From Gemmatimonadota bacterium (GTDB taxonomy: Bacteria; Gemmatimonadota; Gemmatimonadetes; Gemmatimonadales; Gemmatimonadaceae): 64,000 nt of DNA. Below the pieces are notes generated by a model. It worked only from the letters and a program-made list of their open reading frames with translations. It made no database searches and was not told the origin of the DNA. Location of the stretch: assembly GCA_021413975.1 (NCBI GenBank), contig JAIOPJ010000026.1:1-64000 (forward strand). Reading direction: 5' to 3'. Below are positions 43,575 through 52,396 of this stretch, in pieces; the stretch's first letter is position 1; every line of letters starts with the position of its first letter. The translations under genes were made by a program, and so were the position numbers.

Positions 43575-44902
43575 CAAGCTGCTCCCCGGCGCAGGCGCGC
43601 CGCGAATGAACCATCGGTGCCGTGACGCTGCGGCAGGACCCGCAGGCGACCGGCGTCGAGAACGGCGGCGGGAACTGCGCCCTCCGGCGGCGGCTCGAGC
43701 GTCCACTCCGGATGCTCGGCGAGGAAGGCCTCGATCTGCGCGTCATTCTCCTCCGGCTCGAGCGAGCAGGTGGAGTAGATCAGCAATCCACCGGGCACCA
43801 CGGCATCGGCCGCGGCGCGGAGGATCGTGCGCTGGGCGGCCGCCATGACCGCCAGGTCCGAGACGCGGAGCCGCCAGCGTGCGTCGGGATGGCGACGGAA
43901 GGTGCCGGTGCCCGTGCAGGGCGCGTCGACAAGGACCGCGTCGAAGGTCCCGAGCGAGGCCGCGTCGCGCGCGTCGCAGACCACGGCGGTCACATGGTCG
44001 AGCTCGAGCCGGTCGATCGTCTCCTGAAGCCGCTGGAGTCGTGCCTCGCTCGAATCGGCGGAGGTCACGTAGCTCGCCGTGCGCGCGAGTTCGACGGTCT
44101 TGCCGCCGGGGGCCGCGCAGAGGTCCGCGACCTTGGCACCCGCCGGGACCGCCGCGTACTGCGTCACGAGCGTAGCGGCGGGATCCTGCACGAAGCACCG
44201 TCCCTGCTGGAAGGCACCGAGCGAAGTGAGCAACGTGCCCGACGCGAGTTGCAGCGAATCGCCGACGAGGGGCACGTCGCTCACGTGCACGCCGGCGGCC
44301 TCGAGCATCGCCTCGAGCTGCTCGCGCACCACGCCCCACGGACGCACGATCAGCGAGCCTTCGCGATTGTTCGACTCGAGCAGGGACCGCGTCTCGTCGG
44401 CACCCCAGCGTGCGACCCAGCGCGCGACGAGCCAGCGCGGGTGGGAGAGCTCGATCGCGAGCGCCTCCACCGGATCGGTCGGGAGTGCCGCGGCGGGTTC
44501 GTCGCGCTCGCGATCGAGCCGGCGCAGCACGGCATTCACGAGCTTGCTCGCGCCGATCCCGTGGCGGTGCTTGGCCAGCTCCACCGTCTGGGCGATCGCC
44601 GCGTAGGTCGGGACGCTCCCCATGTGGAAGAGCTGGTACGTGCCGAGTCGGAGCAGGTCCGTGAGGTCGCTGTCGAGCCGAGCGATGCCGCCCTTCACGC
44701 GCGGGGCGAGGAGATGGTCGATGAAGCCGCGGCGGCGCAGCATCCCCCAGACGAGTTCCTGCGTCCAGCGGCGGTCACGCGGGTCGAGCGCCGCGGCGCG
44801 TCGGTCGAATGCGGCATCGAGCAGCATCCCGCCGCGCAGGTCGGCGAGGGTGTCAGCGGCGGCGACGCGGGTGTCGGTGACCATCGAGAGCGAGGAAGGC
44901 AT
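43574..44902 (-). CDS. rsmB: 16S rRNA m5C967 methyltransferase
   Basis: A 442-residue protein with an N-terminal NusB-like RNA-binding domain (ATG at 44902; a TTG two codons upstream and an ATG at 44884 are alternatives) and a C-terminal SAM-dependent methyltransferase. SAM binding is seen in VADLCAAPGGKTVELA, the proline-cysteine motif in VDAPCTGTGTFRRHP, and the catalytic cysteine in IYSTCSLEPEEN. It methylates C967 of 16S rRNA. It follows fmt by 21 nt, the same fmt-rsmB order as in E. coli. Confidence 0.95.
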   Translation of the reverse strand: MPSSLSMVTDTRVAAADTLADLRGGMLLDAAFDRRAAALDPRDRRWTQELVWGMLRRRGFIDHLLAPRVKGGIARLDSDLTDLLRLGTYQLFHMGSVPTYAAIAQTVELAKHRHGIGASKLVNAVLRRLDRERDEPAAALPTDPVEALAIELSHPRWLVARWVARWGADETRSLLESNNREGSLIVRPWGVVREQLEAMLEAAGVHVSDVPLVGDSLQLASGTLLTSLGAFQQGRCFVQDPAATLVTQYAAVPAGAKVADLCAAPGGKTVELARTASYVTSADSSEARLQRLQETIDRLELDHVTAVVCDARDAASLGTFDAVLVDAPCTGTGTFRRHPDARWRLRVSDLAVMAAAQRTILRAAADAVVPGGLLIYSTCSLEPEENDAQIEAFLAEHPEWTLEPPPEGAVPAAVLDAGRLRVLPQRHGTDGSFAARLRRGAA

Positions 44903-44923
44903 ACCCAAGGAATCTAGTCACCT

Positions 44924-45874
44924 TCAGCCCTGCGGTCCCCCGGCGGCCTCCCATCGGTCCCCCACGGCCACGCCACGCCCCTGCCCCCAATCGAGGGCGG
45001 CCAGGCGCCGCTTTCCTGCGGGGTGGACCGACTCCACCGCGACGGCGCCCTGTCCGCACGCGATCACCATGCCCAGTTCGTCCACCGAGAGCACTTCGCC
45101 GGCGTCGCCCTGCCGGTCGGTGATGACCCGCGCGCCGTAGAGCCGCACTTCGCCGCCGTGCAGCATCCCCCAGGCACCGGGCTTGGGGTCGTAGGCATGG
45201 ATCGCCCGTACGACCTCGATGGCGGGGCGCGTGAAGTCGAGCCGCGCCTGCTCGCGATCGATCTTGCGCGCGAAGGTCACGAGTGACGGGTCCTGCGGCA
45301 CTTCCTCGATCGCGCCGAGGTCGAGCATCGTCACCGCCTCGACGATCGCTTCGGCCCCCATCTCGGAGAGTCGCTCGGTGAGTTCGCCGGCGGTCTCCTG
45401 ATCGTCGATCCCGGTGCGCAGCGACAGGAGCACGGGCCCCGCATCCATCCCGAGCACCATGCGCATGATGCAGACGCCCGTCTCGGCGTCGCCGGCGAGC
45501 ATCGCCGCCTGGATCGGCGCCGCTCCGCGCCAGCGCGGCAGCAGCGAGGCATGGATGTTGAGCGTGCCGAGTCGCGGGAGGTCGATCACGTCCTGCTTGA
45601 GGATGTGTCCGTAGGCGACCACCACCGAGACGTCGGGCTCGAGTGCGCGCAGTCGCGCGAGGAACTCCTCGCCGCGCGGCCGTTCGGGCTGGAACACCGG
45701 GATCCCTTCCTCGAGCGCGACCTGCTTCACCGGCGAAGGCACGAGCGTCGAGCGCGAGCGTCCCTGCGGCCGGTCGGGCTGCGTCACCACGCCGACCACG
45801 TCATGCCCTTCGCCGATGAGCGCGCGGAGGGGAGGCGTGGCGAAGTCGGGTGTCCCGAAGAAGAGGATCCGCAC
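44924..45874 (-). CDS. fmt: Methionyl-tRNA formyltransferase
   Basis: A 316-residue enzyme that formylates initiator Met-tRNA using 10-formyl-tetrahydrofolate. The N-terminal FGTPDFATPPLRAL, the formyl-transfer block LNIHASLLPRWRGAAPIQ and MRMVLGMDAGPVL are complete. The C-terminal OB domain is present. The GTG start at 45874 has no ribosome site, and the leader upstream is one arm of a large inverted repeat. fmt usually lies just after def, as here, but the 104-nt gap is longer than any other in this run. Confidence 0.96.
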   Translation of the reverse strand: MRILFFGTPDFATPPLRALIGEGHDVVGVVTQPDRPQGRSRSTLVPSPVKQVALEEGIPVFQPERPRGEEFLARLRALEPDVSVVVAYGHILKQDVIDLPRLGTLNIHASLLPRWRGAAPIQAAMLAGDAETGVCIMRMVLGMDAGPVLLSLRTGIDDQETAGELTERLSEMGAEAIVEAVTMLDLGAIEEVPQDPSLVTFARKIDREQARLDFTRPAIEVVRAIHAYDPKPGAWGMLHGGEVRLYGARVITDRQGDAGEVLSVDELGMVIACGQGAVAVESVHPAGKRRLAALDWGQGRGVAVGDRWEAAGGPQG

Positions 45875-45881
45875 TGTCAGG

Positions 45882-45980
45882 GATGAAGGCTGGAGGATGC
45901 AGGATGAAAGATGGACGAGGAGACGGAATGCGAAAGGGCGGCCCGCACGGGCCGCCCCCCTTCATCCTTCAGCCTTCATC
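45882..45980. repeat. Nested inverted repeat between def and fmt
   Basis: Outer arms of 18 nt (45882-45899 and 45963-45980) pair with one mismatch and share the core GAAGGCTG[GA]AGGATG. They enclose a second 10-bp GC stem at 45936-45957. The right arm reaches the def stop codon and the left arm ends 7 nt from the fmt start. Confidence 0.7.
45936..45957 (-). terminator. GC-rich stem-loop downstream of def
   Basis: A perfect stem GGGCGGCCCG/CGGGCCGCCC, followed on the minus strand by TTTCGC, 21 nt after the def stop. It would end or attenuate transcription before fmt. The T-run is short. Confidence 0.55.
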
Positions 45981-46521
45981 ACAGTTCGTCATGATCGTCC
46001 TCGCCCGGCGTGAGGATCCTCAGCCCCTCCGGATACTTCACCTTCTCCTCCTCCCACGCCGCCATCGCCGCGCGCTTCTTGAGGAAGCTGAGATGGTCGA
46101 GGAAGAGCTTCCCGTGCAGGTGATCGATCTCGTGCTGCAGGCAGACCGCGAGGAGGTCCCGCCCCTCCACCTCGATCACCTCGCCGTTCCGGTCGAGCGC
46201 GCGCACCTTCACCCACTGCGACCGCTCCACCCAGCCGAAGACCTCGGGGATCGAGAGGCACCCCTCCTCCCACTTGATCTTGCCCGAGCGCTCCGTGATC
46301 TCGGGGTTGAAGAGCGCGAAGGCCTGGTCCTCCACCTCCACCACGCAGAGCCGTTCGCCGCGGCCGATCTGCGGCGCCGCGAGCCCCACGCCCTGTGCGG
46401 CGCGCATCGTCTCGAACATGTCGTCGGCGAGCGCGCGCAGCTCATCCGTCACCGCGGTCACGGGCTTCGTCTCCTGTCGCAGGATCGGAGCCCCGAGGAC
46501 CGTGATGGGGAGGATCGCCAT
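45979..46521 (-). CDS. def: Peptide deformylase
   Basis: A 180-residue metal enzyme that removes the formyl group from nascent proteins. The three motifs are QGVGLAAPQIG, EEGCLSIPE (metal-binding cysteine) and QHEIDHLHG (HExxH). Residues after 150 form a slightly extended, charged C-terminal tail ending EDDHDEL. The start at 46521 is 1 nt after the yajC stop; a longer upstream frame is not supported. It pairs functionally with fmt downstream. Confidence 0.96.
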   Translation of the reverse strand: MAILPITVLGAPILRQETKPVTAVTDELRALADDMFETMRAAQGVGLAAPQIGRGERLCVVEVEDQAFALFNPEITERSGKIKWEEGCLSIPEVFGWVERSQWVKVRALDRNGEVIEVEGRDLLAVCLQHEIDHLHGKLFLDHLSFLKKRAAMAAWEEEKVKYPEGLRILTPGEDDHDEL

Positions 46522-46522
46522 G

Positions 46523-46882
46523 TCAGAGCGCCGCGTCGTCGCCGCCCACGGCGGCGATGCGGCCACGCGTCACGACGAGCTTCGACTCACCGCTCCGGAT
46601 CGTGACGTGATCGCTCAGGCCGGAGACCGGCTGGCCGTCCTTGAGCCCTTCCTTGATGTGGATCACCTCGCCGACGATGCCGCCGGCGGTCACGACCTGG
46701 TCTCCCTTCTTGATCGACATGACCTTCGCCTCATGATCCTTGCGCTGCTTGGACTGCGGCCGGATCACGAGGAAGTAGAAGATCGCGAAGATCGACCCGA
46801 ACATCACGAACGAGCCGATGGGCGACGGGCCGGCGGGTCCGGCAGCGGCGGTCTGGGCGAAAAGCGCAGGGAGCATGGTCAT
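46523..46882 (-). CDS. yajC: Preprotein translocase subunit YajC
   Basis: A 119-residue inner-membrane protein of the SecDF-YajC accessory complex. One helix (IGSFVMFGSIFAIFYFLVIR) is followed by the conserved RPQSKQRKDHE and a small domain with IKKGDQVVTAGGIVGEV. The ATG at 46882 or the one at 46876 could start it. A short alanine/proline-rich lead precedes the helix. It follows queA by 132 nt, a gap with a possible promoter, and precedes def by 1 nt. Confidence 0.93.
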   Translation of the reverse strand: MTMLPALFAQTAAAGPAGPSPIGSFVMFGSIFAIFYFLVIRPQSKQRKDHEAKVMSIKKGDQVVTAGGIVGEVIHIKEGLKDGQPVSGLSDHVTIRSGESKLVVTRGRIAAVGGDDAAL

Positions 46883-46998
46883 TGGTCGGTCGCTTGAGGG
46901 ATCCCGCATGTGAGCGCGTGAGCCATTCCCGGCTCCACACGGTGAACGTCGCGGCGCGGATCGCCTTGCGGGCGTGGCGCACACGGACGACGACGAAA

Positions 46999-47004
46999 TC
47001 TATA
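46999..47004 (-). promoter_or_regulatory. Possible -10 element upstream of yajC
   Basis: TATAGA on the minus strand within CGTATAGAT, 117 nt before the yajC start. The -35 is poor (TCGTCA at a 15-nt spacing). It resembles the CGTATAG of the sigma-gene promoter. The 132-nt gap otherwise holds nothing visible. Confidence 0.3.
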
Positions 47005-47014
47005 CGCGGGCGCC

Positions 47015-48097
47015 TCACCTGACGAGCATCGCGTCGCCGTACGAGTAGAACCGGTAGCCCTCCCGCACCGCCAGATCGTAGGCATGCATCGTGAGCTCGT
47101 ACCCGGCCACGGCCGCGACGAGCATGAGGAGCGTGGAGCGCGGCAGGTGGAAGTTGGTCACGAGCAGGTCGGCCGAACGCGGACGCTGCGGCGGCCGGAT
47201 GAAGATCCGCGTCTCGGCGCTGCCGCTGCGGAACCGGCCGTCCTCGCCGATGGCGCTCTCGAGCGTGCGCAGGCTCGTCGTGCCCACCGCGCAGATGCGT
47301 CCGCCCCCGGCGCGCGTCGCATCGAGCAGGGCCGCGGTCGTCGCCGGGACGTCGTACCACTCCTCGTGCATCACGTGCTCCGCCGGGTCCTCCACCTCGA
47401 TCGGCTTGAACGTCCCCGCGCCGACGTGCAGCAGCACCTCGGCGCGGCGCACGCCTTCCCGCTCCAAACGTGCGAGCAACTCCGGCGTGAAGTGCAGTCC
47501 CGCCGTCGGGGCCGCGACCGAGCCCTCCTCCCGCGAGAAGACCGTCTGGTAGCGCTCCGCGTCGCTGAGCGCGTCGGCACGGTCGATGTACGGGGGCAGG
47601 GGGATGTGTCCGTGCGTCGCGATCGCGGCGTGGATCGCGGCGCGCTCGGAGGCGGTGCCCTCGGTCGCCGCCGCCACGCGCAGCCGGACCAGGCGGGTCC
47701 CGCGCGCCGTCGCCTCGAGCATCTCGGCGTCGAACCCCGGCGCCACCTGAACGCGCCGCCCCACCTTCAGCTTGTTCCCCGGCTGGACCATCGCTTCCCA
47801 GGTGTCGTCGTCGAGCTCACGAAGCAGGAACACCTCGGCGCTCGCGCCCGAGTCGCGCTGACCGAGCAGCCGCGCCCGGAACACCCGCGTGGTGTTGAGC
47901 ACGAGCGCGTCCCCTGCGCGCAGATACGACGGCAGGTCGCGGAACACGCGATGCTCGATCGTCCCCGTGGCGCGGTCGAGCACCATGAGCCGGCTCTCGT
48001 CGCGGCGTTCGGCGGGCGACTGGGCGATCCGCCCGGCGGGGAGCACGAACTCGTAGTCCGAGGTGCGTCCACCACGGACCGCCGGTGGCCCGCTCAT
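47015..48097 (-). CDS. queA: S-adenosylmethionine:tRNA ribosyltransferase-isomerase
   Basis: A 360-residue enzyme that makes epoxyqueuosine in tRNA from preQ1 and SAM. Typical blocks: SDYEFVLPAGRIAQSPAERRD, ALVLNTTRVFRARLLG, GHIPLPPYIDR, SVAAPTAGLHFTPELL, VGAGTFKPI and LLVTNFHLPRSTLLML. The ATG at 48097 adds ten residues before the SDYEF start. The upstream extension of the open frame overlaps ruvB and is not real. It lies 25 nt after ruvB, an arrangement (ruvB-queA) seen in many bacteria. Confidence 0.96.
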   Translation of the reverse strand: MSGPPAVRGGRTSDYEFVLPAGRIAQSPAERRDESRLMVLDRATGTIEHRVFRDLPSYLRAGDALVLNTTRVFRARLLGQRDSGASAEVFLLRELDDDTWEAMVQPGNKLKVGRRVQVAPGFDAEMLEATARGTRLVRLRVAAATEGTASERAAIHAAIATHGHIPLPPYIDRADALSDAERYQTVFSREEGSVAAPTAGLHFTPELLARLEREGVRRAEVLLHVGAGTFKPIEVEDPAEHVMHEEWYDVPATTAALLDATRAGGGRICAVGTTSLRTLESAIGEDGRFRSGSAETRIFIRPPQRPRSADLLVTNFHLPRSTLLMLVAAVAGYELTMHAYDLAVREGYRFYSYGDAMLVR

Positions 48098-48122
48098 GCG
48101 CCGCGCCGGAGCACGGGCCGCG

Positions 48123-49154
48123 TCAGAAGAGGTCGACCTGCGGGGCTGCGGCCGCCGCCGGCGGCTGATACCCGAAGTGCCGGTACGCCTGCGGCGTGGC
48201 CATGCGGCCGCGTGGCGTGCGCTGCAGGAATCCGTTCTGCACGAGGAAGGGCTCGTAGACCTCCTCGATCGTGTCGGCGTCCTCGCCGACCGCCGCGCCG
48301 ATCGTGCCCACGCCCACCGGCCCGCCGTCGAACTTCTCGATGATCGCGCGCAGGATCCGCGCATCCATCTCGTCGAGGCCGAACTCGTCCACGTCGAGCA
48401 TGGCGAGCGCCTCGCGCGCGACCTCGCGGGTGATGTGCCCCTCGGCCTTCACCTGCGCGACGTCGCGCACGCGGCGCAGCAGGCGATTCGCCACGCGCGG
48501 CGTGCCGCGCGCCCGGCGCGCGAGCTCGTGCGCCCCGCTCGTGTCGATCCCCGCCGCGATCACCGCCGCCGTGCGATGCACGATCTGCTCGATCTCGTCG
48601 ACGGGGTAGTAGTTCATGCGCAGTTCGATCCCGAAACGTGCGCGCAGCGGCGCGGTGAGCATCCCCAGCCGCGTCGTCGCGCCGATCAGCGTGAACCGCT
48701 CGATCGGCATCGTGATCGTCTGCGCCTTGGGGCCCTCGGAGAGCCGGATGTCGATCTTCCAGTCCTCCATGGCCGGGTAGAGGAACTCGTCGATGATCGG
48801 CCGCAGGCGGTGGATCTCGTCGATGAAGAGGATGTCGCCGGCCCGCAGGTTGGTGAGCGTCCCGACGAGGTCGCCCGGCTTCTCGAGCGCCGGCCCCGAC
48901 GTGGTGTGGATGTTCACGCCCATCTCGCGCGCGATCAGCTCGGCGAGCGTCGTCTTGCCCAGGCCCGGCGGGCCGAACAGGAGCGTGTGGTCGAGCGGTT
49001 CCTTCCGCCCCGTGGCCGCGTCGATGTAGATGCGCAGCGCGTCCTTCACCTTGGCCTGCCCGATGAACTCGGCGAGCCGCTGCGGACGCAGCGAGAGCTC
49101 GACGACCGATTCGTCGGCGAGGGACTCCGGGGTGGTGATCTCGGCGCGGCTCAT
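48123..49154 (-). CDS. ruvB: Holliday junction branch migration ATPase RuvB
   Basis: A 343-residue AAA+ motor. Walker A is [12 protein letters not shown], Walker [11 protein letters not shown], sensor 1 [20 protein letters not shown], with the arginine finger in the last block. The C-terminal winged helix carries [15 protein letters not shown]. With RuvA it moves Holliday junctions for RuvC to cut. It follows ruvA by 11 nt. Confidence 0.98.
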   Translation of the reverse strand: MSRAEITTPESLADESVVELSLRPQRLAEFIGQAKVKDALRIYIDAATGRKEPLDHTLLFGPPGLGKTTLAELIAREMGVNIHTTSGPALEKPGDLVGTLTNLRAGDILFIDEIHRLRPIIDEFLYPAMEDWKIDIRLSEGPKAQTITMPIERFTLIGATTRLGMLTAPLRARFGIELRMNYYPVDEIEQIVHRTAAVIAAGIDTSGAHELARRARGTPRVANRLLRRVRDVAQVKAEGHITREVAREALAMLDVDEFGLDEMDARILRAIIEKFDGGPVGVGTIGAAVGEDADTIEEVYEPFLVQNGFLQRTPRGRMATPQAYRHFGYQPPAAAAAPQVDLF

Positions 49155-49165
49155 GACGGTGGAAT

Positions 49166-49771
49166 CTACTTGGCGATGGCCGCGAGCGACCGGCGGATCA
49201 GGTCCGCGGTCGACTCACCCTTGGGAGCGCCATCGAGCGTCGCCCGCACCGCGCGCTCGGCGTCGGTCGGGGCGTAGCCGAGCGCGACGAGCGCGCGCAC
49301 CGCATCGCTGCCCGGGCCGGTCGGCGCGGCGGCGCGTCCCGGCGCGGCCGTCTCCTCCACGCCCGTCCCTTCGAGCTTGTCGCGCAGCTCGAGCACGAGA
49401 CGCTCGGCGAGCTTCTTCCCCACGCGCGGGACCTGCGTGAGCGTCGCGAGATCGCCGGCGCGGATCGCGCGCACCAACCGGTCGCCCGTGAGCGTGGACA
49501 GCAGGTTCATCGCCAGGGACGGTCCCACGCCGGTGGTCCCCATGAGCCGCTGGAACAACCGGCGTTCCTCGGCGGTGGGGAAGCCGAAGAGCAGCCACGC
49601 GTCCTCGCGCACCACCCTCGCGGTGTGCAGCGAGACCTCCCCGCCCACGCGGGGCAGCTTCTCGAGCACGCTCAGCGGAACGAGCACCTCGTAGGCGAGG
49701 CCGCTCGCCGTCATGACCTCGATCCGGTCGAGCCCCCCCGCGACGAGCGTGCCCTGGATGCGCGCGATCAT
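49166..49771 (-). CDS. ruvA: Holliday junction DNA-binding protein RuvA
   Basis: A 201-residue tetrameric junction-binding protein. The OB-like domain starts [10 protein letters not shown]; two helix-hairpin-helix motifs follow ([14 protein letters not shown] and [16 protein letters not shown]). A linker rich in alanine/proline leads to the small C-terminal RuvB-binding domain ([20 protein letters not shown]). It overlaps ruvC by 4 nt. Confidence 0.97.
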   Translation of the reverse strand: MIARIQGTLVAGGLDRIEVMTASGLAYEVLVPLSVLEKLPRVGGEVSLHTARVVREDAWLLFGFPTAEERRLFQRLMGTTGVGPSLAMNLLSTLTGDRLVRAIRAGDLATLTQVPRVGKKLAERLVLELRDKLEGTGVEETAAPGRAAAPTGPGSDAVRALVALGYAPTDAERAVRATLDGAPKGESTADLIRRSLAAIAK

Positions 49772-50289
49772 CGTGCGCTCCGCGTGGCGAGCGTCGCGGT
49801 GCGCGCGGCGAGGGCGTGCGTGAGCGCCTGACGCATGGCGCAGGTGAGCGCGGCCGCCACGCCATCGGCGGCGTCGGCGGGTTGGGGCGCGCTCTTGAGT
49901 CGCAGCAGCTTGGTGATCATGAACTGCACCTGGGTCTTGGTCGCGTTGCCCGCGCCGGTGATCGCCTTCTTGATCTCGGCCGGCGGATACTCGTGGATCT
50001 CGACGCCGGCGTCGGCACCGGCCAGCAGGATCACCCCGCGCGCGTGGCCGAGGACGATCGTCGTGCGGACGTTGCGGGCGTAGAAGACGTCCTCCACCGC
50101 CATCGCGTCGGGCCGGTGGCGCGCGAGCAGTTCGCGCACCCCGTCACTGATGTCCTTCAGTCGCGCGGGGAGCGGACGGTCGGGCCTCGTGCGGATCACG
50201 CCGCACTCCACGAGCACCGGCTGCGCACCCGTGCGGACCACGCCGTAGCCGGTGACGGCCGTGCCGGGGTCGATGCCGAGGATCAGCAC
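49768..50289 (-). CDS. ruvC: Crossover junction endodeoxyribonuclease RuvC
   Basis: A 173-residue RNase-H-fold resolvase. The first catalytic aspartate is in LILGIDPGTAVTGYG, the glutamate in AVEDVFYARN, and the last acid pair in ADAADGVAAALTCA. It follows yebC by 34 nt and overlaps ruvA by 4 nt. The order yebC-ruvC-ruvA-ruvB matches E. coli and relatives. Confidence 0.97.
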   Translation of the reverse strand: MLILGIDPGTAVTGYGVVRTGAQPVLVECGVIRTRPDRPLPARLKDISDGVRELLARHRPDAMAVEDVFYARNVRTTIVLGHARGVILLAGADAGVEIHEYPPAEIKKAITGAGNATKTQVQFMITKLLRLKSAPQPADAADGVAAALTCAMRQALTHALAARTATLATRSAR

Positions 50290-50323
50290 GAGGCCCCGCC
50301 GCCGATGCCGCCGCCGGTGCGGC

Positions 50324-51067
50324 TCACCCCGCGCTGATCTCGGAGATGTCGATGTCGAAGTTCGCGTCGACCTTCTGCACGTCGTCGAGGTCCTCGATCT
50401 GCTCGAGCAGCTTGATCAGCGAGTCGGCTGCCGTCCCTTCGACCTTCACGGTGTTCTTGGGGATCCACGCGAGCTCCGCCTCGGTCGCCACGAGCCCCGA
50501 CTTCTCGAGCGCCTGCTTCACCGCGTGCAGGTCCGACGGCGCGGTGGTGATCACGAACTGCCCGTCCTCGGCCACGAAGTCCTCCGCGCCGGCATCGAGC
50601 ACCTGCTCCATCACGCTGTCCTCGTTGCGGCCGTTGGCGGGGACGTAGATCTGTCCCTTGCGGTCGAACATGAACGAGACCGAGTTGCTCGCGCCGAGGT
50701 TGCCGCCGTACTTGGAGAGCTTGAAGCGCACCTCGGCGACCGTGCGCGTGGGGTTGTCGGTGAGCGCCTGGATCATGAGCGCGACGCCGCCCGGTCCATA
50801 GGCCTCGTAGAGCACCTCGGAGTAGTCCATGCCCTCGAGTTCACCGGTGCCCTTGAGGATCGCGCGCTCGATGTTCTCCTTGGGGCAGGACTGCGCCTTG
50901 GCGTTCTCGATCGCGGTGCGCAGGCGCGCGTTCCCGTCCGGATCGCCGCCGCCCGCCTTGGCGGCCACGGTGACCTCACGGAGCACCTTGGTGAACATGG
51001 CGCCGCGCTTCTTGTCGGTGGCGGCCTTGTAGTGCTTGATCTGCTTCCACTTGCTGTGGCCGGCCAT
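50324..51067 (-). CDS. yebC: YebC/PmpR-family regulatory protein
   Basis: A 247-residue cytoplasmic protein. The conserved N-terminus AGHSKWKQIKHYKAATDKKR, the block LRTAIENAKAQSCPKENIER and YEAYGPGGVALMIQALTDNP are typical. Family members act as transcription regulators and, in recent work, as factors that help ribosomes through difficult sequences. It opens the minus-strand recombination cluster. The leader upstream contains a purine-rich tract. Confidence 0.95.
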   Translation of the reverse strand: MAGHSKWKQIKHYKAATDKKRGAMFTKVLREVTVAAKAGGGDPDGNARLRTAIENAKAQSCPKENIERAILKGTGELEGMDYSEVLYEAYGPGGVALMIQALTDNPTRTVAEVRFKLSKYGGNLGASNSVSFMFDRKGQIYVPANGRNEDSVMEQVLDAGAEDFVAEDGQFVITTAPSDLHAVKQALEKSGLVATEAELAWIPKNTVKVEGTAADSLIKLLEQIEDLDDVQKVDANFDIDISEISAG

Positions 51068-51090
51068 AGGACTGCTGGTCTGAGGAGGGA

Positions 51091-51108
51091 GGAGGAAGGC
51101 TGAAGGTG
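51091..51108. repeat. Second copy of the GAAGGCTGAAGG repeat core
   Basis: The 12-nt core GAAGGCTGAAGG within a purine-rich tract upstream of yebC is identical to the minus-strand sequence of the right arm at 45963-45980. The remaining 51110-51245 of this 214-nt gap holds nothing I can name. Confidence 0.55.
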
Positions 51109-51245
51109 CCGGGACTCGCCCGGCGCACGTCCGCAGGGCCGAAAGATACCGTCGGCCCCCCGTTCTTGTGGAGTCACTCGGCGCAGTGTCCCCGGAGGCG
51201 CTCGCAACGGAAACGAGGCGACCCCGAACCCCGGAGCCGCCCCGC

Positions 51246-51280
51246 CCTACGACCTACGACCTGGCACCTACCACCTGTAG
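51246..51280. repeat. Five imperfect 7-nt tandem repeats
   Basis: Units CCTACGA, CCTACGA, CCTGGCA, CCTACCA, CCTGTAG in register, ending 1 nt before the stop codon of the outer-membrane protein gene. Confidence 0.75.
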
Positions 51281-51281
51281 T

Positions 51282-52382
51282 TCAATTCCAGCGGATCGTC
51301 AGACTCCCCCTGATCCCCGTCACATCGGTCGCGGCTCCGTTCGCCGTGTTGTACAGGTTGCCGATGCTGTACCCGACCGCGGGAAAGAGTCCGAAGCTGC
51401 CCTTGTTGAACCGCAGCCGCACGCCCGCGTTGAACATGTTGCCCGCCTTGATCCCACCCACCTGCCAGAGCCGCATCTCGACGTTCGGCTGGATCAGGAT
51501 CTCGCGCGCCGTGATGCTCATGCCCGCGTTCAGGCTCGCGATGTTCTCCTTCGGCGCGTCGCCGGCGTACTGCTGCCCGGCCATGCGGAAGAGATTCCAC
51601 CCCGACAGCGTGACGCTGTTCTCGCGCACCGGGAAGGTCCACGCGCCCGACGCGATCAGGCGGTCACCGGTGCTGTAGATCGTCGTGTCGCCGGCGACGT
51701 CCTCGCCGAACGCCGAGTAGGAGAGGCCGAACTGCACCTGGCCGTCGCCCACGGGGCGATCGAGTCCGACGTTGAGGCGGTACTCGTCGGCGGGCTGGAA
51801 GCGGAACTCGCCGCTCGCGTTGCTGAACGCCGCGAACTCGGTCGACTTCCGCATGCTCGCGCCGGCGCCGAGGTTCCAGGTGCCGAGCGCGCGCGCGAAC
51901 GCGATGCCGCCGGTGCCGGCGAACCCGTTGCCCATCGACGAGATGGGATAGTTCAGGAAGTCATTGCCGATCTGACCCGCGGCCACGATCTGGTCGTCGG
52001 GGATCGTGTACTGCCCCGTCGGGAGATTGAGACCGAAGGTGAAGACGACCGTCTGGTCGGCGAACGAGTAGTTGCCGCGCACCTGCGTGTCGGTGAGCCC
52101 GCTGATGGAGCTCACGGAACTGCCGCCGGTCTTCACGTCGGTGGACGCGAAGGCGGTGGTGACGTCCATCGTGAACCGCTCCGTGAACGGCAGCGAGAAC
52201 ACGATCGGCAGCGCGGTCTGGGTGACGGTGATCTTGCCGGCGCCGGTCCCGATGTTGTAGACCGTCGACTGAGGAGCGGCGCCGATGGCCATGCTGCCGA
52301 GTCCCTGCGCGGCCCCGAGGGACGGCAGGGTCACGGCGAGCAACGACGCGACGGAGAAGGTGCGGATCAGGGGGCGGTGCAC
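51282..52382 (-). CDS. Outer-membrane beta-barrel protein, porin-like
   Basis: A 366-residue exported protein. The GTG at 52382 gives a tidy signal peptide (HRPLIRTFSVASLLAVTLPS, cut after GAA-Q) and has GAGGAG 7 nt upstream; a GTG at 52400 overlapping the previous stop is the alternative. The mature part is all beta: repeated 9-11 residue amphipathic strands with glycine/aromatic turns (FTFGLNLPTGQYTIPDDQI, WNLGAGASMRKSTEF), ending in the canonical final strand GSLTIRWN. It resembles transporters of the phenol/alkane or general porin type, but no family motif settles this. It is cotranscribed with the CsgG-like gene. Confidence 0.75.
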   Translation of the reverse strand: MHRPLIRTFSVASLLAVTLPSLGAAQGLGSMAIGAAPQSTVYNIGTGAGKITVTQTALPIVFSLPFTERFTMDVTTAFASTDVKTGGSSVSSISGLTDTQVRGNYSFADQTVVFTFGLNLPTGQYTIPDDQIVAAGQIGNDFLNYPISSMGNGFAGTGGIAFARALGTWNLGAGASMRKSTEFAAFSNASGEFRFQPADEYRLNVGLDRPVGDGQVQFGLSYSAFGEDVAGDTTIYSTGDRLIASGAWTFPVRENSVTLSGWNLFRMAGQQYAGDAPKENIASLNAGMSITAREILIQPNVEMRLWQVGGIKAGNMFNAGVRLRFNKGSFGLFPAVGYSIGNLYNTANGAATDVTGIRGSLTIRWN

Positions 52383-52396
52383 GTATCGCTCCTCGC

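Noticed and set aside
46883-47014. Possible small gene between queA and yajC
   Set aside because: Open frames there are only extensions of yajC without a ribosome site; a promoter is a better explanation for the gap.
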